Numbered from the stretch's first letter, positions 48,432 to 55,770 are shown. The stretch is DNA of 64,000 nt from Kitasatospora sp052076145 (GCF_052076145.1 NZ_CP197246.1:4836001-4900000); one strand, 5' to 3'. Notes: a model not told the origin generated them from the sequence alone. Numbers and translations: made by a program.

Positions 48432-48451
48432 TCTGACGGGTTCTGACGGGT
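48432..48451. repeat. Tandem 10-bp direct repeat ahead of the mycosin gene
   Basis: TCTGACGGGT occurs twice head to tail, ending 12 bases before the ATG. It could be an activator site or affect translation of the leader. Confidence 0.6.
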
Positions 48452-48463
48452 AACGGGGTAGGG

Positions 48464-49825
48464 ATGACGCTGACCAGGTTCTTGCGCGCGATCAGCGCCA
48501 CGACGCTCGTCGGGGGCCTGCTGCTGGCAGGGGTGCCGGCCGCTTCGGCGGATCAGGTGCGGGATGCACAGTGGCCTAACCAGTACTTTGACCTAAAGAA
48601 GGTCTGGTCTGTCAGTAAGGGTGACGGAGTGATCGTTGCCGTTATCGACGATGGTGTCGACGCCAGCCATCCTGATCTGACAGGCAGTGTGCTGCCAGGC
48701 CATGACCCGAGCGGCCAGGGGCTTGACGCTCATCCGACCCTTCCGCACGGGACGAAAATGGCCGGCATCATCGCCGCGCATGGCCATGGCAGCAATGAGG
48801 GCGCGCTGGGGCTGGCGCCGGGCGTGAAGATCCTCCCGATCTACAAGACCACGGCGCACAACAGCGATGCTGTTCCTGACGACATTCGCTGGGCCGTGGA
48901 CCACGGTGCCAAGGTCATCAACATTTCGCAGGGCTCTTCGACAAGCAGCTCTGGGATCAACGACGCTATCGCGTATGCCGCGCAGCATGACGTCTTGGTA
49001 GTAGTGGCCGCCGGCAACAGTGCGGCTCCAGTCGAAAGCCCGGGTCGAGAGCCGGGAGTCATGGCTGTTGGCGCTGTGGACAAAACCAACAGTATCTGGA
49101 GCAAGTCCAACTTCGGGCCCGAGGTGATGATCGCGGCTCCAGGCGTAGACATCGTCGGGGATGGCGCTTGCGACGGTGGTCAGTACTGTATTGGTGACGG
49201 CACGTCAGACTCGACGGCGTATGTTTCTGCGGCCGCAGCCCTGGTGCGGGCGAGGTTTCCACAGCTGACGGCGGGGCAGGTGGCCAATCGCTTGACCAAG
49301 TCGGCGCTTGTACCCACCGCACTTAATGGCTCCAAGCTGCCAGACCCGCATTACGGTTATGGGATCCTCCGGCCGTACGAGGCGCTTACCCAGGACATCC
49401 CAGCCGGATCGACTCAAGGGCCGCTCGCCAAGACTGATGGAGGATCGTCCGCCTCTGTGCCTTCGACTGCTGCGACGCCTGGGGGCGCTGCTCCCGGCAC
49501 CGCCGGTCCGGGTGGCACGACGCCGACCCTAGTCTCGACTGGCTCAAGCTCGAAGGGGTTGTTCATTGGGGCGGCTGTTGGGCTCGCGGTCCTGGCACTG
49601 TTGGTGATCATCGTTATCGTGGTCGCCCGCCGTCGCAAGACCTCACCTCCGGCGCAGCCCGGCCTTGCACCCTACGGTGCACCGCAGCAGTACCCGAACC
49701 AGTTCCAGCCGCCGTACCCGAACCAGCCGCAGCAGCCGTACGGAAACCAGGCGCCGCCGCAGGGCTACCCGCCCCAGCAGCCGTACCAGAATCCGTACGG
49801 TCAGGGTGGTAACGATCAGCGTTGA
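48464..49825 (+). CDS. Mycosin-type S8 serine protease (type VII secretion-associated)
   Basis: Mycosins are membrane-anchored subtilases that belong to type VII secretion systems. The 453-residue protein has a Sec signal peptide (about 1-29), the catalytic Asp in VAVIDDGVDASHPD, His in PHGTKMAGIIAAHG and Ser in GTSDSTAYVSAAAALV, a Pro/Ala/Gly-rich linker (about 315-360), one membrane helix (GLFIGAAVGLAVLALLVIIVIVVARRR) and a cytoplasmic tail rich in Pro, Gln, Tyr and Asn. Codon use is unlike the neighbours: the stretch 48560-49650 has many A/T-ending codons and looks close to 60% GC. No EccB-E core genes lie nearby, so it is an orphan mycosin. Two probable secreted type VII proteins follow downstream. 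Confidence 0.9.
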   Translation: MTLTRFLRAISATTLVGGLLLAGVPAASADQVRDAQWPNQYFDLKKVWSVSKGDGVIVAVIDDGVDASHPDLTGSVLPGHDPSGQGLDAHPTLPHGTKMAGIIAAHGHGSNEGALGLAPGVKILPIYKTTAHNSDAVPDDIRWAVDHGAKVINISQGSSTSSSGINDAIAYAAQHDVLVVVAAGNSAAPVESPGREPGVMAVGAVDKTNSIWSKSNFGPEVMIAAPGVDIVGDGACDGGQYCIGDGTSDSTAYVSAAAALVRARFPQLTAGQVANRLTKSALVPTALNGSKLPDPHYGYGILRPYEALTQDIPAGSTQGPLAKTDGGSSASVPSTAATPGGAAPGTAGPGGTTPTLVSTGSSSKGLFIGAAVGLAVLALLVIIVIVVARRRKTSPPAQPGLAPYGAPQQYPNQFQPPYPNQPQQPYGNQAPPQGYPPQQPYQNPYGQGGNDQR

Positions 49826-49849
49826 GGGTGTGTCAGCACCTGCCTTGCA

Positions 49850-49864
49850 AGCGCTACGATCGAA
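49850..49864 (+). promoter_or_regulatory. Shared promoter motif, copy 2 (upstream of the type VII pair)
   Basis: AGCGCTACGATCGAA contains TACGAT (49855-49860); TGTCAG at 49831-49836 lies 18 bases ahead as a possible -35. It is nearly identical to the motif at 48379, suggesting that the mycosin gene and the following pair respond to the same control. Confidence 0.45.
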
Positions 49865-49968
49865 TGCCCTGCCAGCCAACTGAGGCCCGCTCATCCGGGC
49901 CGCCCGCACTACCCGCCGGAGCCAGTGCCAGACGGGGAAGTATCGACACTCCAGGGGGAGAGAGCCGC

Positions 49969-50304
49969 ATGTCCGACGGATACCGGGTCAACACCGACGA
50001 GTTGGAGGCAGTCGTCAAACGACTGCGAGCCCTCCAGCAGAACCTCGGTCAGACCGCGGACAAGTCGAAGTACAACACGGTCACCAGCCGGGACGACTTC
50101 GGTGGTGACTTCGTCGAGGCCCACAGTCTGTCCATGGCCCACGACACCATGAAGAGCTTCCTGGACGACACCTGCCTGAAGCTCAACAAGTTGATCGGCG
50201 AGTTCGGTGACAAGACCCACACGGTCACTACCTCGTACCAGGACCTTGAGGAGCAGGGCAGGGTCACAATGAACTCCCAGCAGCAGGACAGGAGGGCCGT
50301 CTGA
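49969..50304 (+). CDS. Small type VII secretion protein with YxxxE signal (PE/EspC-like)
   Basis: This is a 111-residue helical protein with the look of an ESX/EspC-like helical hairpin: an amphipathic first helix (about 8-32), a turn region with DDFGGDF, and a second helix (about 52-88) followed at once by Y90-Q-D-L-E94. That is the YxxxD/E signal that directs partner proteins to type VII machinery in mycobacteria. It has no Sec signal. The start is ATG 49969 behind GGGGGAG. The next gene starts one base after the stop (TGACATG), so the two are surely co-expressed and probably form a heterodimer. Function beyond secretion is unknown. Confidence 0.8.
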   Translation: MSDGYRVNTDELEAVVKRLRALQQNLGQTADKSKYNTVTSRDDFGGDFVEAHSLSMAHDTMKSFLDDTCLKLNKLIGEFGDKTHTVTTSYQDLEEQGRVTMNSQQQDRRAV

Positions 50305-50305
50305 C

Positions 50306-51817
50306 ATGGCCGCTTCCGACAAGACCCACTTCGACCAGTACGCGTTTCACCCGCTCAGGGACATGGTCGGTCACTCGAGCCCCGACCGGCTCAAGGAGGT
50401 TGGCGCCCACTGGAGCAGTGTCCACGAGGAGCTGCAGTCTGCTGCGGAGGACCTGAAGAGCGCCGTCGCGCATGCGATGCAGAACTGGCAGGGCAGCTCT
50501 GCGGAGGGCTTCGCCAAGAGCGCCGAAGACATCCACGTCAGCATGGTCAACACGGCCGCGCATGCCCAGAACACGGGCTCGGCGATGGCCTACGCGGGCG
50601 AGGCGCTGCACCAGACCAAGACGGCGATGTCCTCGATCCACGACCCCAGCAGCTTGGGCAGCGCGTGGAAGTTCGTCACCGATGGCGGAGACCGTTCGGA
50701 CGCGCAGTTCAAGGCCGACCTGGCGTCCGGGATGCCCCGGTTGGAAGCGCTGAACAAGAACAAGGACCAGCTGTCGGCCGGCGAGATCACGCACCAGAAC
50801 GCGATCGCCGTGATGGAGAACCTCTCGCCGCAGTACATCGCTGCTGCGCAGCTGATGGACCCGCCGCAGGGTGACCGTGGTGGCGATAAGCGCTTCCCCC
50901 CTGCCCCTGACCAGGGCCCGATCGGCACGTCCCCGACCCCGGTGACGCCCGTGAACAACCCGCACATTCAGCCGGTCAGCCCGCCTGGTGGAGGCTCGGG
51001 TGGTCCGGGTGGGGGGCCGGTTCCTGCTCCATACCACCCGGGGCCGACACCGACGCCGTATCACCCGGCGCCGGTGCCGGTGGGTCCGGGTGGGCCGATT
51101 ACGCCGACTCCGCCGTATCACCCGGGGCCGGTGACGCCGGTCGGGCCGATCGGGACGGTGCCGCCGATCGACCCGCCGAAGTTGGGGATTGACGGTGTGT
51201 CGCCTCCGGTGGTGTCGCCTACGCCGATCGGCGGGCCTGGGCTCGGTGGCGGTGGGTTTGACGGTGGTGGCGGTGGCGGCAGCATCGGTGGGCTCGGTGG
51301 GGGCGGTGGCCTCAGTGGGGGCAGCAGCTTCGGCGGGCTTCCCGGTGGTGGCCTGGCCGGGCTCGGCAGCGGTGGCAGTGGCAAGAGTGGCCTGGGTGGT
51401 GCTTCCCGTCCGGGCGGTGCCGGTGGGCTGGGTGCTGGTGCGGCCGGCGGCGGGGCCGGTGGTGCGGGTGGCGGTAAGGCCGGTGCGCCTGGTGCCGGGG
51501 GGATGCACGCCCCCAGTGGCATGGGTGGTGCCGGTGGCGGCAAGGGTGCCGGTGCCAAGGGCGGCAGTGGGCTGACCCGTAAGGCCGGCGGCACGGTCGG
51601 CGGTGCGCGGGGCGGGGCTTCCAAGGGTGCGTTCACCCAGGGTGGCTCGGGGCTTGGCAAGGGCCGCGGCGGTGCCGCGGGCCAGGGCGGTGCGCCCGGG
51701 ATGGGCGGCGCGGCCGGCAAGAAGAAGGGTGGTACGAAGGGCAACCGCCCCGACTACCTGGTCGAGGACGAGGACACGTGGCGTACCGGTGGGGCCAACC
51801 CGCCGGTCATCGAGTAG
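50306..51817 (+). CDS. WxG-domain Gly-rich type VII secretion protein
   Basis: The N-terminal part of this 503-residue protein (about 1-180) is helical with W61-Q-G63 in MQNWQGSSAEGFAKSAEDI, the WxG turn of WXG100/PPE proteins. Then come a Pro/His/Tyr-rich segment (about 205-290, PYHPGP repeats) and a very Gly-rich region (about 310-470, GGLGGGG and GGAGG patterns). It ends in the compact motif PDYLVEDEDTWRTG, which contains another YxxxD (Y484 to D488). It has no signal peptide. It follows the YxxxE protein directly, so together they look like a PE-PPE style pair, here with a Gly-rich passenger. The Gly codons favour GGT, unlike neighbours. The function of the passenger is unknown; a surface or aerial-hypha role would be a guess. 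Confidence 0.82.
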   Translation: MAASDKTHFDQYAFHPLRDMVGHSSPDRLKEVGAHWSSVHEELQSAAEDLKSAVAHAMQNWQGSSAEGFAKSAEDIHVSMVNTAAHAQNTGSAMAYAGEALHQTKTAMSSIHDPSSLGSAWKFVTDGGDRSDAQFKADLASGMPRLEALNKNKDQLSAGEITHQNAIAVMENLSPQYIAAAQLMDPPQGDRGGDKRFPPAPDQGPIGTSPTPVTPVNNPHIQPVSPPGGGSGGPGGGPVPAPYHPGPTPTPYHPAPVPVGPGGPITPTPPYHPGPVTPVGPIGTVPPIDPPKLGIDGVSPPVVSPTPIGGPGLGGGGFDGGGGGGSIGGLGGGGGLSGGSSFGGLPGGGLAGLGSGGSGKSGLGGASRPGGAGGLGAGAAGGGAGGAGGGKAGAPGAGGMHAPSGMGGAGGGKGAGAKGGSGLTRKAGGTVGGARGGASKGAFTQGGSGLGKGRGGAAGQGGAPGMGGAAGKKKGGTKGNRPDYLVEDEDTWRTGGANPPVIE

Positions 51818-51836
51818 TCGTCCCAGGTTCGGAATG

Positions 51837-51876
51837 AGCCCGGTCGGGCCGCGAGAGCGGTCCGGCCGGGCTTTTT
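51837..51876 (+). terminator. Terminator with T-tract after the type VII pair
   Basis: GCCCGGTCGGGCCGC pairs with GCGGTCCGGCCGGGC (two G-T pairs) around GAGA, followed by TTTTT at 51872-51876. A true T-tract is uncommon in this window. Confidence 0.88.
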
Positions 51877-51908
51877 CGTAGGGTAATGGAAATGCGAAAC
51901 GGAATGCC

Positions 51909-51944
51909 GAATTGCCGGACGGCGGAAACGCCGTCCGGCAATTC
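51909..51944 (-). terminator. Terminator downstream of tRNA-Cys
   Basis: GAATTGCCGGACGGCG pairs perfectly over 16 bp with CGCCGTCCGGCAATTC around a four-base loop (GAAA on the plus strand, TTTC on the minus). It begins six bases beyond the tRNA CCA end in the direction of tRNA transcription. Confidence 0.85.
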
Positions 51945-51949
51945 GACGA

Positions 51950-52024
51950 TGGAGGCCATGGCGGGAATCGAACCCGCGTAAACCGCTTTGCAGGCGGTTC
52001 CCTGAACCACTCGGGCACACGGCC
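51950..52024 (-). tRNA. tRNA-Cys (GCA anticodon), CCA encoded
   Basis: Reading the minus strand from 52024, GGCCGTG pairs with CATGGCC for the acceptor stem (one G-U), the discriminator is U (an identity element of tRNA-Cys), and CCA is encoded at 51950-51952. The D stem CCC/GGG, the anticodon arm ACCGC-CTGCAAA-GCGGT with anticodon GCA, and the T arm GCGGGTTCGATTCCCGC are all complete. The 72-base body is normal in length. A possible promoter lies at 52169-52199 and a 22-codon Cys-rich ORF lies between it and the tRNA. Confidence 0.97.
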
Positions 52025-52048
52025 GTGGGGTGGAGAAGTGGGGAGGGG

Positions 52049-52117
52049 TCAGCGACAACAACAGGTGGGAGCGGTACAGGTGCGGGGCGCTGCGTCAGCC
52101 ACCGTCTTCCTGTCCAT
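52049..52117 (-). CDS. Putative Cys-rich leader peptide upstream of tRNA-Cys
   Basis: This small ORF of 22 codons reads MDRKTVADAAPRTCTAPTCCC plus a final Arg, then TGA. Four of its last nine residues are Cys, with three consecutive TGT codons just before the last codon. It starts with ATG 52117, seven bases behind GGGAG. It lies between a plausible minus-strand promoter (52169-52199) and tRNA-Cys (first base 52024), so ribosomes translating it would need charged tRNA-Cys made from the same transcript. In actinobacteria, short ORFs with terminal Cys runs are known to act as cysteine-sensing attenuators ahead of sulfur genes; one ahead of the tRNA itself would be new to me. The coding call rests on the binding site and codon content only. 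Confidence 0.5.
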   Translation of the reverse strand: MDRKTVADAAPRTCTAPTCCCR

Positions 52118-52168
52118 GATCTGCTCCCGTTGTCGGTCGTGCGCCTGTGTGCTCCTGCTGATGAATTC

Positions 52169-52199
52169 ATCTTATGCGGGGCTTCGGGGGGTGCGTCAA
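52169..52199 (-). promoter_or_regulatory. Possible promoter of the tRNA-Cys unit
   Basis: On the minus strand TTGACG (52199-52194), a 19-base spacer and TAAGAT (52174-52169) resemble a vegetative promoter, though the spacer is long. The start would be near 52162, giving 45 bases before the small ORF. The -10 overlaps a 12-base palindrome GATGAATTCATC (52160-52171), a possible operator. Confidence 0.45.
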
Positions 52200-52262
52200 T
52201 ATCCGTTCATGAATTCTGTGTTTCGTCGTGTGCTACCGTCGAAGACAGGTGAGTGATCACCT

Positions 52263-52301
52263 CCGGACGAGCGCGTCGTACCCGGCACGACAAGACGGCG
52301 C
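52263..52301 (+). promoter_or_regulatory. Guanidine-III riboswitch aptamer
   Basis: CCGGACGAGCGCGTCGTACC followed by CGGCACGACAAGACGGCGC matches almost base for base the guanidine-III aptamer known from Thermobifida fusca. The P1 stem forms from GCGTCGT with ACGGCGC (one U-G pair), and CCGG at the 5' end can pair with CCGG in the loop to make the pseudoknot; CAAGAC in the core is conserved. It ends 66 bases before the start codon of an SMR transporter, the classic target. A 10-bp hairpin, CGGCAGTGGC with GCCACTGCCG (52310-52340), lies between aptamer and ribosome-binding site and may belong to the expression platform. Confidence 0.92.
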
Positions 52302-52367
52302 AGGAACAGCGGCAGTGGCAGCGATCGGCAGCCACTGCCGACTCACTACTGCGGAGGGTCTGTCGTC

Positions 52368-52682
52368 ATGGCTTGGGTCGTTCTGATCATCGCCGGTGTC
52401 CTGGAGACGGTGTGGGCGGTCGCCCTGGAGTCGTCGAAGGGCTTCTCGCGGCTCGTTCCCAGCCTGGTGTTCGTGGTGGCGCTGGTGCTCAGCATGGGTG
52501 GGCTGGCGTACGCGATGCGCAGCATTCCGCTCGGTACGGGCTATGCGGTGTGGGTCGGGATCGGCGCGGTCGGGACGGCGCTGTACGGGATGGCGGCGAT
52601 GGGTGATGCGGTGACGACGGCCCGGATCGCCTGTCTGGTGCTGATCGTGGGCGGGGCCGTGGGGCTCAAGGTGCTGCACTGA
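52368..52682 (+). CDS. SMR-family guanidinium exporter (Gdx/SugE type)
   Basis: This small multidrug resistance-family antiporter of 104 residues has four membrane helices and works as an antiparallel dimer. The essential Glu is E13 in helix 1 (GVLETVWAVALE), and the helix-3 segment YAVWVGIGAVGTALYG is the signature of the Gdx/SugE subgroup that exports guanidinium ion in exchange for protons. The guanidine-III riboswitch directly upstream supports guanidinium as the substrate and implies induction by it. The start is ATG 52368 with GGAGGG about nine bases upstream. A single gene, not paired with a second SMR subunit, so it should be a homodimer. Confidence 0.94.
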   Translation: MAWVVLIIAGVLETVWAVALESSKGFSRLVPSLVFVVALVLSMGGLAYAMRSIPLGTGYAVWVGIGAVGTALYGMAAMGDAVTTARIACLVLIVGGAVGLKVLH

Positions 52683-52771
52683 GACCAGCCGGGGCGTAGG
52701 TCCGGAGAGGTAGTCGGGTTCGGTCTGCGGGTCAGGAGTCATCCGGCTGGTAGGGCCTTACGATGAACGGC

Positions 52772-54214
52772 ATGACCACAGCCTCCCCCACCTCGGTCGA
52801 CCGCGCTCCCGGCCACCTCCCGACGGACGACGACGACGGTGACGCCGGCGGCGGTGTCCTCAGTGGCCCGTACCGGGCGCTGACGCTCGGGATCATCTCC
52901 GTGGTGCTGCTGCTGGCCTTCGAGGCGACGGCGGTGAACACCGCGATGCCGGTGGCGGCTCGGCAGTTGGACGGGCTGGGGCTGTACGCCTTCGCCTTCT
53001 CCGGGTACTTCACCAGCACGCTGTTCGCGCTGGTCGTCTCGGGGCAGTGGTGCGACCGGCGGGGGCCGATGGCGCCGCTGTTCACCGGGATAGCGGTGTT
53101 CGGGGTCGGGCTGCTGGTGGCGGGGACGGCGGTCGGGATGTGGCTGTTCGTCGCCGGGCGGGCGGTGCAGGGGCTCGGCGGTGGGCTGGTGATCGTCGCG
53201 CTGTACGTGGTGGTCGGACGGGCCTTCCCGGAGCGGCTGCGGCCGAAGGTGTTCGCGGCGTTCGCGGCGGCCTGGGTGCTGCCCTCGGTGGTCGGGCCGG
53301 TGGTGGCGGGGGCCGTCACGCAGCATCTCGGCTGGCGGTGGGTGTTCCTCGCCGTCCCGGTGCTGATCCTGCTGCCGCTCGCCGTGATGGGGCCCGCGCT
53401 GCGCCGTTCCGAGCGGGCGCAGCCGAGCGGGCTCGGGGCGGAGATCGACCGGCGGCGGACGGCGCTGGCGGCGATGGCCGCCGTCGGTGCGGGGCTGTTG
53501 CAGTACGCGGGGCAGCGGCTCGACCTGCTCGGGCTGGTGCCTGCGGTGGCGGGTGCGGCGTTGCTGGGCCCGGCGGTGGTGCGGCTGCTGCCGCCCGGCA
53601 CCCTGCGGGCGGCGCGCGGGCTGCCGGTGGTGATCCTGCTGCGTGGGGTGGCGGCGGGGGCGTTCTTCGCGGCGGAGGCGTTCGTGCCGCTGATGATGGT
53701 CACTCAGCGGGGGCTGTCCCCGACGATGGCGGGGCTGACGCTGACCAGCGGCGGGCTCTCCTGGGCGCTGGGCTCCTGGCTCCAGGGGAGGTCGTGGGCG
53801 GACCGCCACCGGGAGGGGCTGATCCGGGTCGGCTTCGTGCTGACGGCGGTGGCGATCGCGGGGGCGGGGCTGGTGCTCGTACCGGCCGCGCCGGTGTGGG
53901 CTGCGGCTGCGGCCTGGGGGGTCGGCGGGATCGGGATGGGGCTGACGGTGTCGACGGTCAGCGTGCTGATGATGAAGCTGTCCGCGCCGGAGGAGGCCGG
54001 GGCGAACTCGGCCTCGCTCCAGCTGAGCGACGCGCTGGGCAACGTCCTGCTGATCGGTCTGGCGGGGGTGCTGTTCGCGGCGCTGGGCGGTGGGTCGGCG
54101 GCGGCCGCCGCCGACGGGTCCTCGGTGCCGGCGGCCGCGTTCGCGGTGATCTTCGTGGTGATGACGGGTGTGGCGCTGCTCGGCGCGCTGCTCTCAGGCC
54201 GCGCGCGAAGCTGA
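52772..54214 (+). CDS. MFS transporter, DHA2-like drug exporter
   Basis: This is a major-facilitator permease of about 480 residues. It has a hydrophilic acidic N-terminus (DDDDGDAGG), then about 12-14 predicted helices. Helix 1 contains LLLAFEATAVNTAMPVAARQL, a pattern of the DHA2 (EmrB/QacA-like) group, and the loop motif WCDRRGPMAPLF follows helix 2. It probably exports drugs or metabolites by proton antiport; the substrate is unknown. The start is taken as ATG 52772; ATG 52763, in frame, overlaps the likely -10 TACGAT at 52759-52764, so the transcript is probably near-leaderless. The 3' end overlaps the convergent deacetylase gene by 21 bases. Confidence 0.88.
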   Translation: MTTASPTSVDRAPGHLPTDDDDGDAGGGVLSGPYRALTLGIISVVLLLAFEATAVNTAMPVAARQLDGLGLYAFAFSGYFTSTLFALVVSGQWCDRRGPMAPLFTGIAVFGVGLLVAGTAVGMWLFVAGRAVQGLGGGLVIVALYVVVGRAFPERLRPKVFAAFAAAWVLPSVVGPVVAGAVTQHLGWRWVFLAVPVLILLPLAVMGPALRRSERAQPSGLGAEIDRRRTALAAMAAVGAGLLQYAGQRLDLLGLVPAVAGAALLGPAVVRLLPPGTLRAARGLPVVILLRGVAAGAFFAAEAFVPLMMVTQRGLSPTMAGLTLTSGGLSWALGSWLQGRSWADRHREGLIRVGFVLTAVAIAGAGLVLVPAAPVWAAAAAWGVGGIGMGLTVSTVSVLMMKLSAPEEAGANSASLQLSDALGNVLLIGLAGVLFAALGGGSAAAAADGSSVPAAAFAVIFVVMTGVALLGALLSGRARS

Positions 54215-55504
54215 AGCAGCGGGAGCAGGTGCCGACGGCGCTGCGGCGGGCGTGCCGAGCAGGGTCTCCCAGCCGCCGGTCGGGGCCTCGCCGGGGTTGA
54301 GGGCCTGGAGCTTGCGGAGCACCGCCGGGTCCTGGGCGTCGAGCCACTGGGTGAGCTGGCGGAAGGAGACCAGCCGGACGTCGGGGTGGGCGGCGATGGC
54401 GGTGAGCACGTCCTCGACGGCGTTCATGTAGATGCCGCCGTTCCACTGCTCGAAGTGGTTGCCGATGTAGAAGGGCGCCCGGTTGGACCGGTAGGCCCGG
54501 TCGAAGCCGGCCAGCAGCGAGTCGCGGGCCTGGGTCTGCCAGGCGGGGTGCATCCCGGCGTCGCCCTTGGTGTTGCTGCCGGACTGGTTGTACATGATGT
54601 TGTAGTCCATCGAGAGCACCTGGAAGCTGTGCCCGGGGAAGGGGATGGACTGCAGCGGGAAGTCCCACAGCGCCCCGCCCTGGAACTTCTGCGGCCAGAC
54701 CTGGAGCCCGCCGGGCCCGCTGCTGTCGTACTTCCAGCCGCGCGCCGCCGCCGTCGGCAGCAGGCCGCGCTGGCCCTCCAGGCAAGGGGTGCGGCCGCCG
54801 ATCAGCTCCTTGCGGTAGTCGAAGGGGAGCGCGGGGAGGTCGGTGAAGCCGGTGTTGGTCTTCCAGTTCATGACGAAGGACATCGCCTGCTCGATCTCGC
54901 TGTCCCACTCCTCGGGTGACCACTTGCCGCCGCCGTTGGCGCCGCAGAAGTGGCCGTTGAAGTGGGTGCCGATCTCGTGGCCCTCCAGCCAGGCCGCGCC
55001 GATCTGCTGGAGCGTGTCGTGGATGTGCTGGTCGCTCAGGTACCCGATGTCGCTGGCGCCGATCGGGTGCTGCGGCGGGCGGTAGAGGTCCTTCTTGCCC
55101 TCGGGGAGGGTGTAGATGCCGCTCAGGAAGAACGTCATCGACGCCTTGTGGTCCTTGGCGAGCTGGCGGAAGCGGGTGAAGAGCCGGTTGTCGAGCTCGC
55201 CCGCGCCGTCCCAGGAGAAGACCACGAACTGCGGGGGCCGCTCGCCGGGGGGCAGGGGTACGGCCTTCGGCTGGCCCGGCTGCGGGCCGGTGTCGGAGGT
55301 GGAGCCGTCGCCGATCAGCGTCGCGGGCGGCTTGGGGGCGGGGCTCGGGCTGTTCGGGTGGGCCGCCGAGGACGGGACGGCGAGGGGCGCGGGCGCGTGC
55401 TCGCCCTCACTGCCGGTACCGGAGCCGCAGCCTGCGGCCAGCGTGGCGGCGGTGGCGGCCCCTGCGGCGAGCAGTGTCCGGCGGGAGAGAGCGTCCATGG
55501 TCAC
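54194..55504 (-). CDS. Lipoprotein polysaccharide deacetylase
   Basis: This is an exported NodB-type metal-dependent deacetylase. The 436-residue precursor has an Arg-Arg signal sequence (SRRTLLAAGAATAATLAAGC) with lipobox Cys at 26, so it is probably a Tat-exported lipoprotein, and a Pro/Ser-rich spacer to about 90. In the catalytic domain the conserved Asp D99 is in FSWDGAGE and the metal-binding H181 and H185 are in GTHFNGH. Later, FYIGNHFEQWNGG supplies the C-terminal conserved region. The target is likely peptidoglycan or another N-acetylated wall polymer. The start is GTG 55504, six bases behind AGGA; ATG 55498 is an alternative. It is divergent from the DUF2156 operon and convergent with the MFS gene. 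Confidence 0.88.
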   Translation of the reverse strand: MTMDALSRRTLLAAGAATAATLAAGCGSGTGSEGEHAPAPLAVPSSAAHPNSPSPAPKPPATLIGDGSTSDTGPQPGQPKAVPLPPGERPPQFVVFSWDGAGELDNRLFTRFRQLAKDHKASMTFFLSGIYTLPEGKKDLYRPPQHPIGASDIGYLSDQHIHDTLQQIGAAWLEGHEIGTHFNGHFCGANGGGKWSPEEWDSEIEQAMSFVMNWKTNTGFTDLPALPFDYRKELIGGRTPCLEGQRGLLPTAAARGWKYDSSGPGGLQVWPQKFQGGALWDFPLQSIPFPGHSFQVLSMDYNIMYNQSGSNTKGDAGMHPAWQTQARDSLLAGFDRAYRSNRAPFYIGNHFEQWNGGIYMNAVEDVLTAIAAHPDVRLVSFRQLTQWLDAQDPAVLRKLQALNPGEAPTGGWETLLGTPAAAPSAPAPAASASRAA

Positions 55505-55770
55505 ATCCGTTCCTGGGGAGCGCGGCGAGTCCCGTACGAGCAGTCCAAGGCGGTCGGACTAGTCCGATGAGCCGTCGAATCGTTCGAATGCGGGTCAGCA
55601 TGCCACGGGTATGACTGTCAGTCCGTCCGACAGGGCCGCCGCGACGGGCGGTGTCCCCGGTACGCGCCGCGCGCACGTCCGTTCGGCCCATGGGCCGCAT
55701 CGCCCGGCCGGCGGACACGACTGGCGGGCCGGGCTGAGCGGGCGTCAGCTGGTACCGAATCCGGAGGAGT

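Noticed and set aside
52025..52252. 75-codon ORF on the plus strand between tRNA-Cys and the riboswitch
   Set aside because: It overlaps the possible tRNA promoter and leader on the other strand, has no ribosome-binding site and no family resemblance.
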